Positions 11,568 through 22,539 of a stretch of 64,000 nt of DNA are shown here, in pieces. The notes under the pieces are model-generated. The model saw only the letters and a program-made list of their open reading frames with translations. It was not told where the DNA came from and did no database searches. The stretch comes from Stenogyne calaminthoides (lineage: Eukaryota > Streptophyta > Magnoliopsida > Lamiales > Lamiaceae), in assembly GCA_037126765.1 (NCBI GenBank), contig JBBCBC010000031.1, forward strand, positions 8,317,638 to 8,381,637, in the 5' to 3' direction. Position 1 is the stretch's first letter, and every line of letters starts with the position of its first letter. The translations under genes were made by a program, and so were the position numbers.

Positions 11568-12275
11568 ATAAGTCGACATGGCCGGCACTGCCAGCAAACG
11601 ATGTCGAACAACCCGTGAATAGAATCGTCTCCCTTGCTCTATTCATCATGCCGAGAAGCACCTGAAAAAAGTATTATATATGTTGTTAATTAGGTCGATT
11701 CCAACATCTCTATAACTATAGATATATATAAATAAATAATCACTTTGTCTAAATGTATTGAAAGCAAAGACTTGCAAATTGATAAGACCTGATGGGCGCA
11801 GTGTAATGCACCAACGGCAGAGACAATAAGAGATTTCTCGAAATAGTTGACACGTAGGTTGGAAGAGTTGGACGTGTCTTCTGATCTGAGATGATACACA
11901 TTATACACCAGTACTTTAAAGTCTTCAAGAGAAAGAACACCCTCGAACGCCTCTCGAATGCTTCGAGAATCCGAGCAATCAATTTGAATCGCAATCACTT
12001 GCCCTTTCTCTTCTCTTCCTATAGCATCGACTAATCTGGATAAATTATCTGTAATAATTTAATATAATTAAAAAAAAGATCGGCATTTGTAATTAATAAA
12101 GCCTGCAAATCAATAATATTAGAGTCAGATACGGACCTAAATCTCGGGCCAATATAGTAATACTATAGCCCTCATGGGCCAATTTACGGGCTATGGAACA
12201 ACCCAGCTTTGGCCCGACATTGACGATGACGGCGACACAGAGAGAAGAGATGGGAACCGCTGACATATCAGACAT
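11568..12275 (-). CDS. Short-chain dehydrogenase/reductase-like gene, exons 1-3 (3' exons not found)
   Basis: Three minus-strand exons join in a single frame: exon 1 12275-12137 (starts MSDMSAVPISSL), exon 2 12048-11789, exon 3 11661-11568. Junctions are GT-AG and phases agree (exon 1 leaves 1 nt, exon 2 ends on a codon, exon 3 leaves 1 nt). Exon 1 holds the Rossmann nucleotide-binding segment (NVGPKLGCSIARKLA, a variant of GxxxGxG). Exon 2 holds AIQIDCSD and VLVYNVYH, the NAG-like strand. Exon 3 holds ILFTGCSTSF, the Ser-bearing strand. SDRs are usually about 240-280 residues; about 163 are present. Exon 4 expected next (CCGKFALRG in the other copies) is absent between 11568 and 9701, so the gene is probably truncated. 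The substrate is unknown. Confidence 0.65.
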
Positions 12276-12833
12276 CTTAAATTAATTTTGTATATATCTT
12301 AAAATTTCAATAGAATCTTACTTTGTAGTGTGGATGCCTTACAATGAATGTACTGCCCTATTTATACACAATCTTTACTCAGATTGTAATGTCCTTGTAA
12401 TTCTATAATTTAATGTAGAGAAGAATGGAAATTTAATTAACTACGGTTATATAAAAGCGATGTTTGAAAAACAAACATTGACTGCATGTGTTGTAATTTT
12501 GACAAAATCAATTATTTTATTAATAAATTGAAATATAAATGTATATATAATGATTGAGTAAGTCACTGAGTATACATGCAGAATTTTATTTTTTATTTTT
12601 TAAATAGAGTTTAAAGTTTTCATTTTTGAATTGAAGATGTTGCATTTTGAAAAATGACGTCATGATAATGGACATTTCTTCCTTCAAGATGTTAAGAAAT
12701 ACATGGTTTCTAGTTACTTTTATCAAGATGTTACTTTTGGTGTGTTGTACAGTATTTAAATACTTTTACTTTTATTTTTAACTTTAGAAAATTGAAATAA
12801 TCATTTTCAAATCTTTTTGCTTCTAACTATTTT

Positions 12834-12881
<48 letters not shown>

Positions 12882-13247
12882 ATGCATAGGCAGTCTACTG
12901 GTACTAAATTACCTTTAACTATTTTTTCTTTAAAACAATTTTACTCTTAAATTATTCTTTACATATATTACTGAATCTCACAAACGTACGTGTTAATAAT
13001 AAAAGACATCAATTTTTTATTCGGTCCCATATATAACTACATAATATTTTTTTTTCAAGTTTTCTAAGAATTCTTTATTTTAAAACCCAACTAAACTATT
13101 TTACAAACGGACTTGCTTATTTTTTAATCAGAAGTGTGTGTATATATAAAAGAAGATAAAAATAAAAGACATCACGTAATACAAACATCATTCCCTTATT
13201 AATAATTTTTCAAGGTAAAAGTTTATGAATTTTGATGAATGATATAC
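12276..13247. other. Upstream spacer of the SDR gene, AT-rich
   Basis: No coding signal. It should contain the promoter of the SDR gene, but no unambiguous TATA box could be chosen; tatttatacac at 12359-12369 (minus tataaata) lies about 85 bp upstream of the ATG and is the best candidate. It also holds an (AT)n tract at 12838-12876. Confidence 0.4.
12838..12876. repeat. (AT)n microsatellite
   Basis: About 19 uninterrupted AT units followed by acaca. Confidence 0.95.
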
Positions 13248-13341
13248 GAATATCAAAGAGACCGAGAATATCAGTATGTGAAGCTGAGCAGCCCGTGAAG
13301 AGAATCGCCCTTTTTTCTACCTTCATCATGTCCGGAAGCAC
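13248..13341 (-). pseudogene. SDR-family exon 3 remnant D
   Basis: Minus strand starting after a CAG acceptor: VLPDMMKVEKRAILFTGCSA, then SHTDILGLFD. It matches exon 3 of the SDR gene at 11568-11661 residue by residue over most of its length, and the frame is open. No exon 4 follows before exon 1 of the next unit at 12275; the preceding exon 4 copy belongs to fragment E upstream. Confidence 0.7.
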
Positions 13342-13604
13342 CTGAAAAAATTATTATATATTGTTGTCGATTAGGTCAATTCCAACCTATATATACCCCA
13401 CTTCCGTTAACAGAACCGTCAACTTATATAATGAAAAATATAAGTAAAAATAGTCCCTTCTTCTATGTTAATTATTGACAGTTGAATCTATATGAGTGTA
13501 CGGGTATATAAACGGAAGTTTGATAAATGAATATGAAGAACTTAAGTACACTGTTGGACAATTAAATAAATCATTATTATCAAACTTTTGTCCAAATTTG
13601 AACT

Positions 13605-14300
13605 TTTAGATGAGATGAAATTCTTTCATACACAATGATATCATGGATGATCACGTGTACCTTTTATACTTTTAAATGTTGAAATTCTATTGCCAAACAT
13701 TGCAATAATCCTCTTATTGCAAACCCCCTGTAAGCTAATAGCATATTCATTATGATCATCATGCAATCTTTAATAATAAGTCAAATTAAAAGAAGATCAA
13801 TTCGATGAATGATATTACATATGTCAGAGAAACATGTAATTCCACTAAGCGAAGGTGAAGAGCCTGTGAATAAAATTGTCTCACTCGAATATTCAACCAT
13901 GTCCGAAAGCACATGAAGATATATATATATATATAAATTTTTAATTATATATAAATCTCATTCAACATCCCTATAATCATATATAATAATGACAAAAACT
14001 TGTATAAACCTGGTTTATGCTATGAACTCGGTTATTTAAGTATCACTGTTACATACAAAAATTCTCACTGTTATGTATAAAAACTATCACTGTTATGAAC
14101 AAAAACAATCATTGTTTAGAAAATGTTTTATATTTTTAAACAGTGAAAATTTTTGTGCATAACCGTGATAATTTTTACATATAACAGTGATAGAGTTCAT
14201 GTGTGAACCTGATTCACATGAGTGTTACTCTATAATAATTCACTACTCTTTATACAAACATTTATAATAATTTCTCGAAATAATCGAGATAGAAGTAGGA
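13605..14300 (-). pseudogene. SDR-family pseudogene fragment E (exon 2 trace, exons 3 and 4)
   Basis: Order on the minus strand: a trace of the exon 2 end (about 14300-14265, ISRN-type remnant of the FEKS region), exon 3 (13912 to about 13822; VLSDMVEYSSETILFTGSSP, then SLSGI) and exon 4 (13734 to about 13605; GFAIRGLLQCLAIEFQHLK, a stop, then VHVIIHDII). The exon 3 acceptor dinucleotide is AT rather than AG. It is colinear with A1 and B1, which supports an original gene order repeated several times. Confidence 0.65.
13993..14235. repeat. Repeat H, copy 1 (CACTGTTA-rich)
   Basis: Contains several copies of tatcactgttatg with complementary motifs (cataaccgtgata) further right, so it can fold. 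Its edge gacaaaaacttgt recurs in inverse at 30325-30345 (acaagtttttgtc). The second full copy is at about 15287. Confidence 0.5.
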
Positions 14301-15286
14301 GATGTTAAATAATAATCAAACACCGAAAATAGAACAATATAAAAAACCTATCCAGCAAAGGAGCATCAAAACAACAACAAATCTTCTACGATTAACACGG
14401 AGTCACAAGATTATATTATGTAAAAAGCAACAAATTAATCCTCTAAAATTAACCCCATGCAACAAGATAATTAATAATTCCAGCAATATATATCAAAGGA
14501 GAGAATAAGGACAAGTTTTTTTGTATTCTGTATAAAAAGTACAGTAAGATAATAGTTTCAATAATATCAAAAGAGATAATAAGAACGAGAGTTTTTGCAT
14601 TCTGTAAATAGTAATAAGAGCATTACTCTAAACTCTCGCAGCAACTCAGGAGCAGAAGCAGCAAAATAATGATTTCAACAATATCGGAGGAAGGAATAAG
14701 AACAGAGAGTTTTTATCTGAGAGAATAAGAACGAGAGTTTTTGTATTCTGTAAAAAGGTAATAAGAGCGTTGCTCTAAACTCTCGCAAAAAACACACACA
14801 TATATATATATATACACGCTTCATACTCACGTTGGAAAAAATATAAAAAATTGATAAAATATTTGACAATTAAACGTTGAAGAAAATATAAAATCTTGAT
14901 AAAGATTTGACCACTAACAACGTTGAAGAAAATATAAAAAAAAAAAAACTGATTAAGATTTGCCCAGATAGCTATAAAATCTCAAAATTAGTTGGTGGAT
15001 AAGTCATGACCCATTCTTAACTTAATTTTGTGTAGACGTTAAAATGAATATACGTACAGCTAGCCCCATATAACATACATGTATATACATATGTATTTAA
15101 CGATATATATATAAAATAAAATTGTTGATTGTTTGGATGTTTTATATACTTCCTGCTCTCGGGAAAAAAAATAAAAAACTTTCTACGCTTTTTTTTTTAC
15201 TTTTAAAAATTGAAGTAGTATTTTTTATAAATGCTTTCATTTCTGATTATTTACCCTTGCCCATATTTTGTTTAAAAAAAGATAAA
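14301..15286. other. Decayed upstream region, paralogous to 4960-5460 and 9048-9360
   Basis: No gene. Segments such as gagagaataagaacgaagag, gtttttgtattctgt and aaaatataaaaaactgataaag match the flanks of the SDR blocks A and B. Within this stretch the gagtttttgtattctgt segment is itself repeated about four times (14510-14760), indicating local tandem duplication. Confidence 0.5.
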
Positions 15287-15508
15287 AATTTGTGTGAATC
15301 TAAATTCACGATAAACTTTATTTTTTTAATATCATTGTTATGCACAAAAGTTATTGATGTTATGCACAAAAACTATCATAATTATGTATTAAAACTATTA
15401 TTATTTAAAAAATGTTTAGTGAATTTTTTTTATGAATAATACTGATAATTTTTTTTACATAATATAATAAAGTTCATGTATAAATCTATTTCACGAGTGT
15501 TATTCAAT
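15287..15508. repeat. Repeat H, copy 2
   Basis: Matches 13993-14235 in order (atcattgttatgcacaaaa, then attatttaaaaaatgttta, ataaagttcatgt, cacgagtgttattc) with more divergence. Confidence 0.45.
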
Positions 15509-15589
15509 AAATAAAAGGAAGTTAATATAAATTAATTAACTAACAATAATATTACGTACAATTATCTAAAGTGAGTTTGTAGGAGAAAG

Positions 15590-15775
15590 AAACCAGGTGG
15601 CTTAGTCTACTTCCAGTCATTTGAAAACTCATTCGTTTAGTGGGAGACAGTGTTCAATTCCCTCTGTGAATAAATTTAGAGTTATCGAAGTTATAAGGTC
15701 GATTGATGATTTCGTGAAGTATTTGGATGTTTGGTGTACAAACTATTAACATCTAAATTTGTCCCATAAAAAAAA
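15590..15775 (+). mobile_element. SINE (tRNA-derived) with target-site duplication
   Basis: 186 bp with an A-box-like ggtggcttagtcta and a B-box-like gtgttcaattccc about 40 bp later, ending in an A8 tract. It is flanked by a 17-bp imperfect duplication (gagtttgtaggagaaag at 15573-15589 and gagtttgttggagagag at 15776-15792). The homologous DNA at 5457-5590 has the target once and no insert. These features define a pol III retroposon. Confidence 0.85.
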
Positions 15776-15792
15776 GAGTTTGTTGGAGAGAG

Positions 15793-16370
15793 AGATAGAG
15801 AGGAGGAAAGGCCGCAGATTAAGGGAAAATGAGAAATGTGGTACGTATTTGTAGTTGAGGGAATTTATTTTTTTCAATTTTATATTTTTCATGCAAAAAG
15901 TAAATATGAAATCATAACCACATCCTATCTATTTTTTTCCCTTTTTTGAAGGATGCCTAGGATGGCAATGGCGAGGGGGTGGGGCGAGCATTGCAAATCT
16001 TTTTATTTTTTTATTTTTTTTAATAATATATAATATATTTTTTAATTATTTATCATAAAATTATTTACTCTCTCCATCCAAGATGACTTGAACATTGAAA
16101 AAGACACGCAAATCAAATAAAGTGAATTTTAGTGGAATAAAATAAATGGGTGTTGTGAGTGTATTAATATTACAACTCTAATAATTTTTTATGTAAAAAT
16201 ATTAATCAAGTCAAAATAATCAATTTTTTAAAAATACGTTTGTCCTTCTCTTTTCTTCTTTCAGTCGCGGCGGCGTGGTGTGGGGAGGAGAGGGGTCGCG
16301 GAATAAAATATTATTGCCCTATTTTTCCCCAATATTTTCGAAAATATTAAGAAGGAGGTAGAAAATATTT
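15793..16370. other. Gene-free spacer
   Basis: The first 70 bp continue the region paralogous to 5490-5590. The rest is AT-rich, with a G-rich patch at 15960-15990 (gcgagggggtggggcgagc) and a second at 16265-16303. Near 16068 there is a decayed Stowaway-like end (tactctctccatcc). No coding signal. Confidence 0.45.
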
Positions 16371-16415
16371 TCTTGGAAAAATTTTTATGGAATAACTATT
16401 CTTGAGATACAAGTT
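16371..16415 (+). mobile_element. Ty1/copia-type LTR, left fragment (split by Ty3 insertion)
   Basis: The sequence tcttggaaaaat resembles the complement of the LTR's right end (atttcccaaca at about 30173-30183). It runs into the AAGTT target of the Ty3 element and resumes at 29587. Left border approximate. Confidence 0.4.
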
Positions 16416-17509
16416 TGTTGCGAGTCGTTTTATATGGAGAATATTATGTGGCTAATTTGATAACAACTCACAAACAAAATAAGTACGTGTACTATATATG
16501 GTAAATAACAGGAAATTGTTGACCCAGTTCGTCAGTGAATGACTACTCTGGGGGCATGCCAAGCCAGGGATGTTGTATTGCGAGATTTACATACACAGTA
16601 CAGCATATTTTTCATGAGATGAACTTCTATGGAAGAAGATGATTTGGAGAGTAAGTGTGTAAATGCTAGGGATTTTTCTGACCACCTTTTCTCTCTGGGA
16701 AATTTTGTGAACCTATCTCTTGTTCTTTTTTCTTCTATTTATAGTACTTTGACAAGCATGAGCTGGTTTGGCAAGCATGAGCTGGAGACTTCGGGTCTTG
16801 CAAGAACTCATGTGATGCTGCCACGTTTCCAACTTCGTCTTCCTGGTTGATCTTTGAATTTGCTTGTCTATAAGGCACTCTTTTGGTCGTCCAAATCATC
16901 TTTTGCTCGATTGATTCCCTGTTCGCCCCTTCGGACAAATCAATTTTATACAGGAACACTGTTCTTATCGAGCATATCTGAGCCCTCAGGTTATCTGAGT
17001 CCTCAGGTTGTCTGAGTCCTCAGGTTGTCTGAGTCCTCAGGTAGTCTGAGTCCTCAGGTTATCTGAGCATCGAGCATATTTGAGCCTTCAGGTTGTTGTG
17101 CGAGTCCTCGGGTTATTATCGAGCCTTCAGTCTTCGAGTTGGATATCGACCCTCAGTCATTCAATTCAATTATATCGATTTTCTTCTTTGCTCGACCGAT
17201 CAAATTTTCAACATATCTTCAGGATCATCTCAAAATAGTATCAGGTCATTATGCCAGATTTGGCGAGCTGCAAGCGTATTTGCTCGTTTGGCGAGCAGTG
17301 GGCTAGCGAACAAACTTTCTCGTTTCGGCGAGCGGTGAGCCAGCGAACAAACTTGCTTAGTCGGTAAGTGGCGAGCTGACGAGCAAATATGTTCGGTCAC
17401 CTAACAGCGAGCACACTTGTCCATCGAGCATGATTATTTTAATAGTTGATTAATACACGTGTCCCTTCGACATGTTCGATTAATTTGAATAATTATATCG
17501 AACACAACA
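16416..17509 (-). repeat. Ty3 element 3' LTR
   Basis: 1094 bp, TGTTGCGAG ... AACACAACA on the plus strand. Aligns with 28545-29586 throughout. It is longer mainly because it has more units of the gtctgagtcctcagg array, plus several small indels. Confidence 0.95.
16975..17060. repeat. Minisatellite inside the LTR
   Basis: About five units of a 17-bp repeat (tctgagtcctcaggttg with variants). The other LTR has fewer units at about 29100-29155, so repeat number changed after insertion. Confidence 0.9.
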
Positions 17510-17525
17510 ATACCCCCCAGCCGGG
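17510..17525 (-). other. Polypurine tract of the Ty3 element
   Basis: On the minus strand ggctggggggtat lies directly before the 3' LTR, the position where plus-strand DNA synthesis is primed in LTR retrotransposons. Confidence 0.75.
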
Positions 17526-17633
17526 TCGCTTTGTATTCATCATGGGGGCCCGGCTGTTATAATTTGATTGGGCCGTCGTGAGCGTCGTTTCGTCTTCTGT
17601 GCCGAATTTTCAAAATTTCTTAAACCCGGTATC

Positions 17634-17641
17634 TATAAATA
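17634..17641 (+). promoter_or_regulatory. TATA box of the antisense accessory gene
   Basis: TATAAATA lies 153 bp upstream of the first good ATG (17794), followed by a pyrimidine-rich leader (ttttctttcttttc ...) and a possible 5' UTR donor (cag|gtaact near 17760). The setting is typical of a plant pol II promoter and lies inside the element but outside the LTR. Confidence 0.55.
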
Positions 17642-17793
17642 CCTATTTTGCCGCCTCAGTACCTTTTCTTTCTTTTCATTTTCTTCTCTTTGTTTTCACT
17701 CTCCTTCTCGTCTGAAATTTCCGGCAAGGGCTTTCTGATTTCGGCGAAGGATTCTATTCAGGTAACTATTTCATACCCTTTTTAATTCTGATT

Positions 17794-20700
17794 ATGGCTT
17801 CTCGTTCTAGTTCCTCTGCTTCAATAGAATCGAACCACCATAATTCCTCTCCCCCCTCTTTCTGTTCAATTCCTCGTGGCGACGCTAATGCGTCGGAGAT
17901 GAATGTCTCGGGTTCTAGGTCTCGTAGGCAAGTTCGGCAGCCATTTGTCGTTCTTTCATCAGATTCCGATGATGCCCTAAATGAATTAGATAGGGATTTA
18001 GCCCGTACCGATTTTTTGGACAATTCGAGTGAGGATTTTTGCCCCAACCCCAAATTAGGCCTAGGGTTGTAAATAGTTATGATGTAAATAGGGATGATGA
18101 TTATGTGAGGGAGGAAATCCTGATGGCTGAGAATATTGATGAGTCGAACAGAGGATTCGACAGCGAGCAGAACACGGAGCTCGATATCCCTGTTGGTCTT
18201 CCTTATAGCCCAACATATAGCGAGTATAATGCTCGTTATAATTTTGATTGGCCCGAACAACCTCATAGGACTAGGGTTGAGAATGAGTACCCGGCGAGCA
18301 AGATTGCGAAGCGTAATTGATGTAGATATGCTCGCCCAATTGTATAGGAATTATGAAACTCCGAAAGATGTATTTTTCTGGGTACCTGGTCCCGATGAGC
18401 GAGCAGACCAGCCTCCTGAGGGTTGTGTTGCTGTGAATTTGGACACAAAGAAAACGGGTCTTCGATTCCCACTTCATTCGGCTATCACTCGTTTGCTCGT
18501 AGAATGGAACATCGCCATTACGCAGCTGAAGCCGAATGGGTGGCATATGATTATGAGCTTCTTGACTTTGTTCGGCAAAATGAAGCCCGTATATTATCCC
18601 ACAGCAGCTGAACTCTCATGACTAGTGCATTTGACCCGTCCCAAGGGCGAACATGGATGGTTGTTCATGAAGGCAAATGCTAAGTGCAAGGTTATTGAGG
18701 ATGTACCGAACAAAATTAGTGATTGGAAGGAAAAATTCTGGTTCGTAGGAGGCGATTGGAAGAGCCCGGCTTCAGGAAGCGAACCAAATGCTCGCTTAGA
18801 TATCCCCACAGATTTTGGGGTTTGCTGAAGTAAGTATTTTTGTGTTTTTGTTCTACATCTTGAACTGATTTTAACTTATTCTCGATTTCAGGAATTCCAG
18901 CTGCGACGGACAAAGAGACCAACGACGGCTATTTTAGCAGCATCTGGCAAATCGATCTCGAGCCTCACTTAGAACGATCTGTGAAGACTTTGAACACTGC
19001 CGATCAAAGGAAGAAGGGTGGATTGTACGTGCCCCCTCACCATCTTGTTGCTGTTAATCCCGCTGGTAAGGATTGTTTTTTGTATTTGCAAATGTTTTGT
19101 ACCTTTTGTTCGCTGTTTCTCCTTCTTTTATAATGAATTGTTTTGTCTATAGCTTTCCTCATCATCCTTCATTCTTTGTGAGTACATCCGAGTATCTTGA
19201 AATGGCTCGAACAAAAAGACCCCAAGAGCTTACGAATCAGTGAGAGATGCCAGTGAGCAAGTAGAAATGACGAGAATTGAAAGCGAGCCGACCAGCGGCG
19301 CTGAACTAGGAGAGTCGAGTGGCGAAGAGGACACTTCGTTTGGACGAACAAGGGGTGACGAACAAGCTCCGCCGAAAAAAAGATCAAGGAGGGCACTGGC
19401 GAGCGGGGATTAGCGACCAAGGTCGGGCGAGCATCGATCTTGTTGGGAGACCCCCCTCTTTGAAGCGATCGGAATGGCGCCTCCGTGGTGGTCCGGTCGC
19501 CCAAATCATTGAAATGGAGGTCGGCACATCTTCTACACCTCTGCGGGACCCCGAACTTGGACCCTTTGAACCCTCACTCCGGTCCCGAGGATAAATCATT
19601 TTTGGGATGGGGACGCCTCGAGGAGGTAACAGTCACGTTTGTTCGCTTTATTGGTGTATTTCTTTTTCATTGATTTTGGTCGCTTTGTCATGTTTTTGTT
19701 TGCTCGGGTGTACATGCGGTTGAGTGATTGGCGCCTTTGATGCGAAATTGAAAAATTACTTTACTTTCACCAAGTGTTCGCAAAAGTTCTGGCATTCCGA
19801 GCATGTTCGGAAAGGCGTCGCGAGACCCCTATCTGACATGGACTCTTCGAGCTTGAAGAGGCCACCAAGGGTCCAACACCTTTGAAAACCATGCGACTTG
19901 GCCTAGTACACCATGACCAATCTTTGGTTCTCCTCGAGAAAGCTTATATGCCGAGTCATGATCTTCATGTCAACTACTTGGCTCTTATCAGAAACTTTGA
20001 AGAGAAGGTGAACGAGCTGAGTAAAACTCAGGATGAAGTGAAATTGGCTCAGGGACAAATAACCTCAGCTCAAGCGGAAGCTCACAAAGCTCGAAGGATG
20101 CTTTCGCCAAGCTCGGGAAGATGCTTTCGCCCCCGCGAGGAGGGAGCTAGGCCTTGCTTTCGGGGAGGAGGTGGTCGGTATTAGGAGAGTACAAGATGAA
20201 ATGAATGTCGAGCTTCGCAAACTCAAATCTGGCATTGAGGCCGTGGAATGCGAGAAGGATTTGCTCGGCCAACAACTCCTTATTGCTGAAGAGACCAACA
20301 CTTGTTTGGGTCTCGAAAATTCAAAGTTGCACAGTGAGGAGTATGTTGATTCCATGTCGAACTTCTCTTACATATGTGCCTTTGCCGATGCCATCCGTTC
20401 TGCCAGACATATGCTCGCCGCCGACCAAATTGCCCCGCTTGTAGCCCATTTTGAAAAGTACCTGATCGACAACCCCCCGGATCGCAACCTTCTGATATCT
20501 GATTTGAGCGATCTGTGCGATTTCTCTAATCTTCCTGATGGGATCGAGATTGATGATCTTATTTTGGATGAGGAAGATGATTCGGATGCGGACATTGTTG
20601 ATACTATCGACGAGACTCACCGAGCCGAGCACGGGTTCGATCAGGTGCAGAATGAACAAAGGGGGCCTCCCGAAATCGAGCAAAATGTGATACTGGCGAA

Positions 20701-20815
20701 GCGGACTAGGCACGACAATCTTTGGAGGAGCTGTTCTGAAGGGCGAAAGCGGATGGGGCATGATTTGTTCGATACATCGCTTCTGCCCACCCCCAACAAC
20801 GAATTTGTTCCTTAG
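17794..20815 (+). pseudogene. Antisense accessory gene of the Ty3 element (Transposase_28-like, intron-containing)
   Basis: Plus-strand coding pieces in order: Ser-rich acidic N-terminus (17794-18060), a frameshift to 18039-18310, another to about 18300-18621 with VFFWVPGP, GLRFPLHSAITRLLVEW and PNGWHMIMSFLTLFGK, then 18625-18830 (KEKFWFVGGDW). The PL-hydrophobic/PNGW pattern matches the plant putative gypsy-type transposon domain (Transposase_28). Probable introns with gtaagt/tttcag (18836-18891) and gtaagg/tatag (about 19065-19152) follow. Then comes a segment with a basic PPKKRSRR cluster (about 19365-19392, nuclear-signal-like), coiled-coil Glu/Lys-rich segments (about 19960-20340) and an acidic C-terminus ending at 20815. 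The role is unknown; similar antisense extra ORFs are known from Tat-lineage elements. At least three frame breaks make this copy non-functional. Confidence 0.7.
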
Positions 20816-22539
20816 TGTAATTTTTGCTTTGCTGAACAATTTCTTTTGAACTTGTTGTGTAATTTTTTGTCTTCTTCTCTCTTGTTCGAACAATTTCGAT
20901 GTTGAATGATTAAATTTGCTTATTGAACAATTTCCTCAAACCTGATCATTGAGGATGAATGTTGTTGCTGATGAATGGTTGATGTTTGTCTTGTTTCCTA
21001 GATTTTTGCCTCTTTTCTTGAATGAATTGAACATGATCTTTTGTCATGTTCCACCGACTTCTTTGGTTTTTGATTGTCTTATTGAGGTGCAATCGGGTTG
21101 ATCGTCTTATTTAGTTTGCAAACCGGATGGGTTAACTTATATGCAACCCCCTTTCTTGGTTCGTGATCGTCTTATTTAGCGCGATCACCGTGCTCGAATC
21201 GTCTTATTTAGGTGCGACCCCGTACTCATCACTCGCTTTTGCTGCGGGTATCTGTAAGTACGAGTCGTCTTTTGCGACTGCGTACCCATCACTCAACTTT
21301 TTCTTCTTGGTATCCGAGTCTGGCCCAGTTCGTCAATTGAACATAAACTTTGGCTCGCTCGTCTTTGTTAAGATTCGTCCGGCTTAGGTGCGACCTCTGA
21401 TAGGCTTCAACTAGAAAAACTTAATCAAACGAAAATGTTTTTGCAACATGTTGTATTCTATTACAACTTTTACATTTGAAGAAGACTGTCTATTACACAT
21501 AATTATAGACATCTATGGTTTTGAATTTAAACCTTGTCTTGAAATAGACATGAGCTGGCCTCATCTCGTCCGCGGAACATCAGCGGAATTGATGTTGACA
21601 AGCATGAGGCAGATCAGCCTGTCTACACTTCTTTAAGTAACATGCTCAAGCAGCAGCAGCATAAGCGTTTGTCCCTCCTGGATAGGTTGTGAGTATGCGG
21701 GCTGCCGCGGACATGAGCATGTGGCGAGCACGCCTGCTCGCCTATATCAGGCGCGAGCAAGAGCCTCTACTCGCACCTTTTTGCCCCCTTCTGTAGATGC
21801 CTTAGCATCACCATTCGCACGTTATTTCGAGCGGATACAACGACATCCCACCTCCTCAGAGGAGATTTTAGGGATGCGTAGGGGACTAATGACTTACCAC
21901 TGCATAAGCAGTGAGCAACGTGGAGTGACAACCATGACTCTGCCGAGCATCTTGAGTCCGTAACGAGCACCAACCTTTGCTCGGAGTGTCGTATGGGGTA
22001 TAAAGCTCGTACTAGAGTAAGTGCCAGGACAAATGATCGATTCAGCAAAATAATTAGCTGAATCGAGTGCTGGATACTTCGTCTGGAGGCATACCAAACC
22101 AACTTTCATCACTTGATAACTGAATTTTCTTCTATTATCTTTGCAGTATTTTTTTCTTTTTTCTCTGTTTTCTTCAGCTATCAATATGCCTATTTATAGT
22201 ACTATCCCAAACAGGTGCTGGCATAGCTAGTTGGTGTTGGTCTTCTTGCTTTAAATCCTACTTTTGACATCTGTCCGCTTTGAATCCTCCTTTTGACATA
22301 TGTCCGGTTTTTTACCAGTTCTTATTCAAGGATTGACACGTTCCTTTTGGTTGCCACCACTTCTCAACTTGTTTCGACACGTATCTTCTATCTTTTGATA
22401 GAGCTGGCCAGAATTTATTCTAGAAGATCCAGAAATTTGTAGAAGATTCAGAAATTTGTGTCGAACACGGTGTGTTCTTCCTTCGTGATTATACTACTCG
22501 TCTTAATTAGATAGGTAATTATGCTCGGCCGATTATGTT
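20816..22539. other. Non-coding internal region of the Ty3 element
   Basis: Lies between the end of integrase (minus) and the end of the antisense gene (plus). Near 21060-21330 the phrase cgtcttattta(g)gtgcga recurs several times, a short local repeat. Small frames here match nothing recognisable. It may serve as 3' untranslated sequence for both convergent genes. Confidence 0.5.

Noticed and set aside
17766..18266. 166-codon minus ORF in the Ty3 element
   Set aside because: Shadow of the antisense accessory gene; no motif, and the plus strand has the coherent coding pattern and promoter.
20321..20893. 190-codon minus ORF
   Set aside because: Antisense shadow of the acidic/coiled-coil part of the accessory gene.
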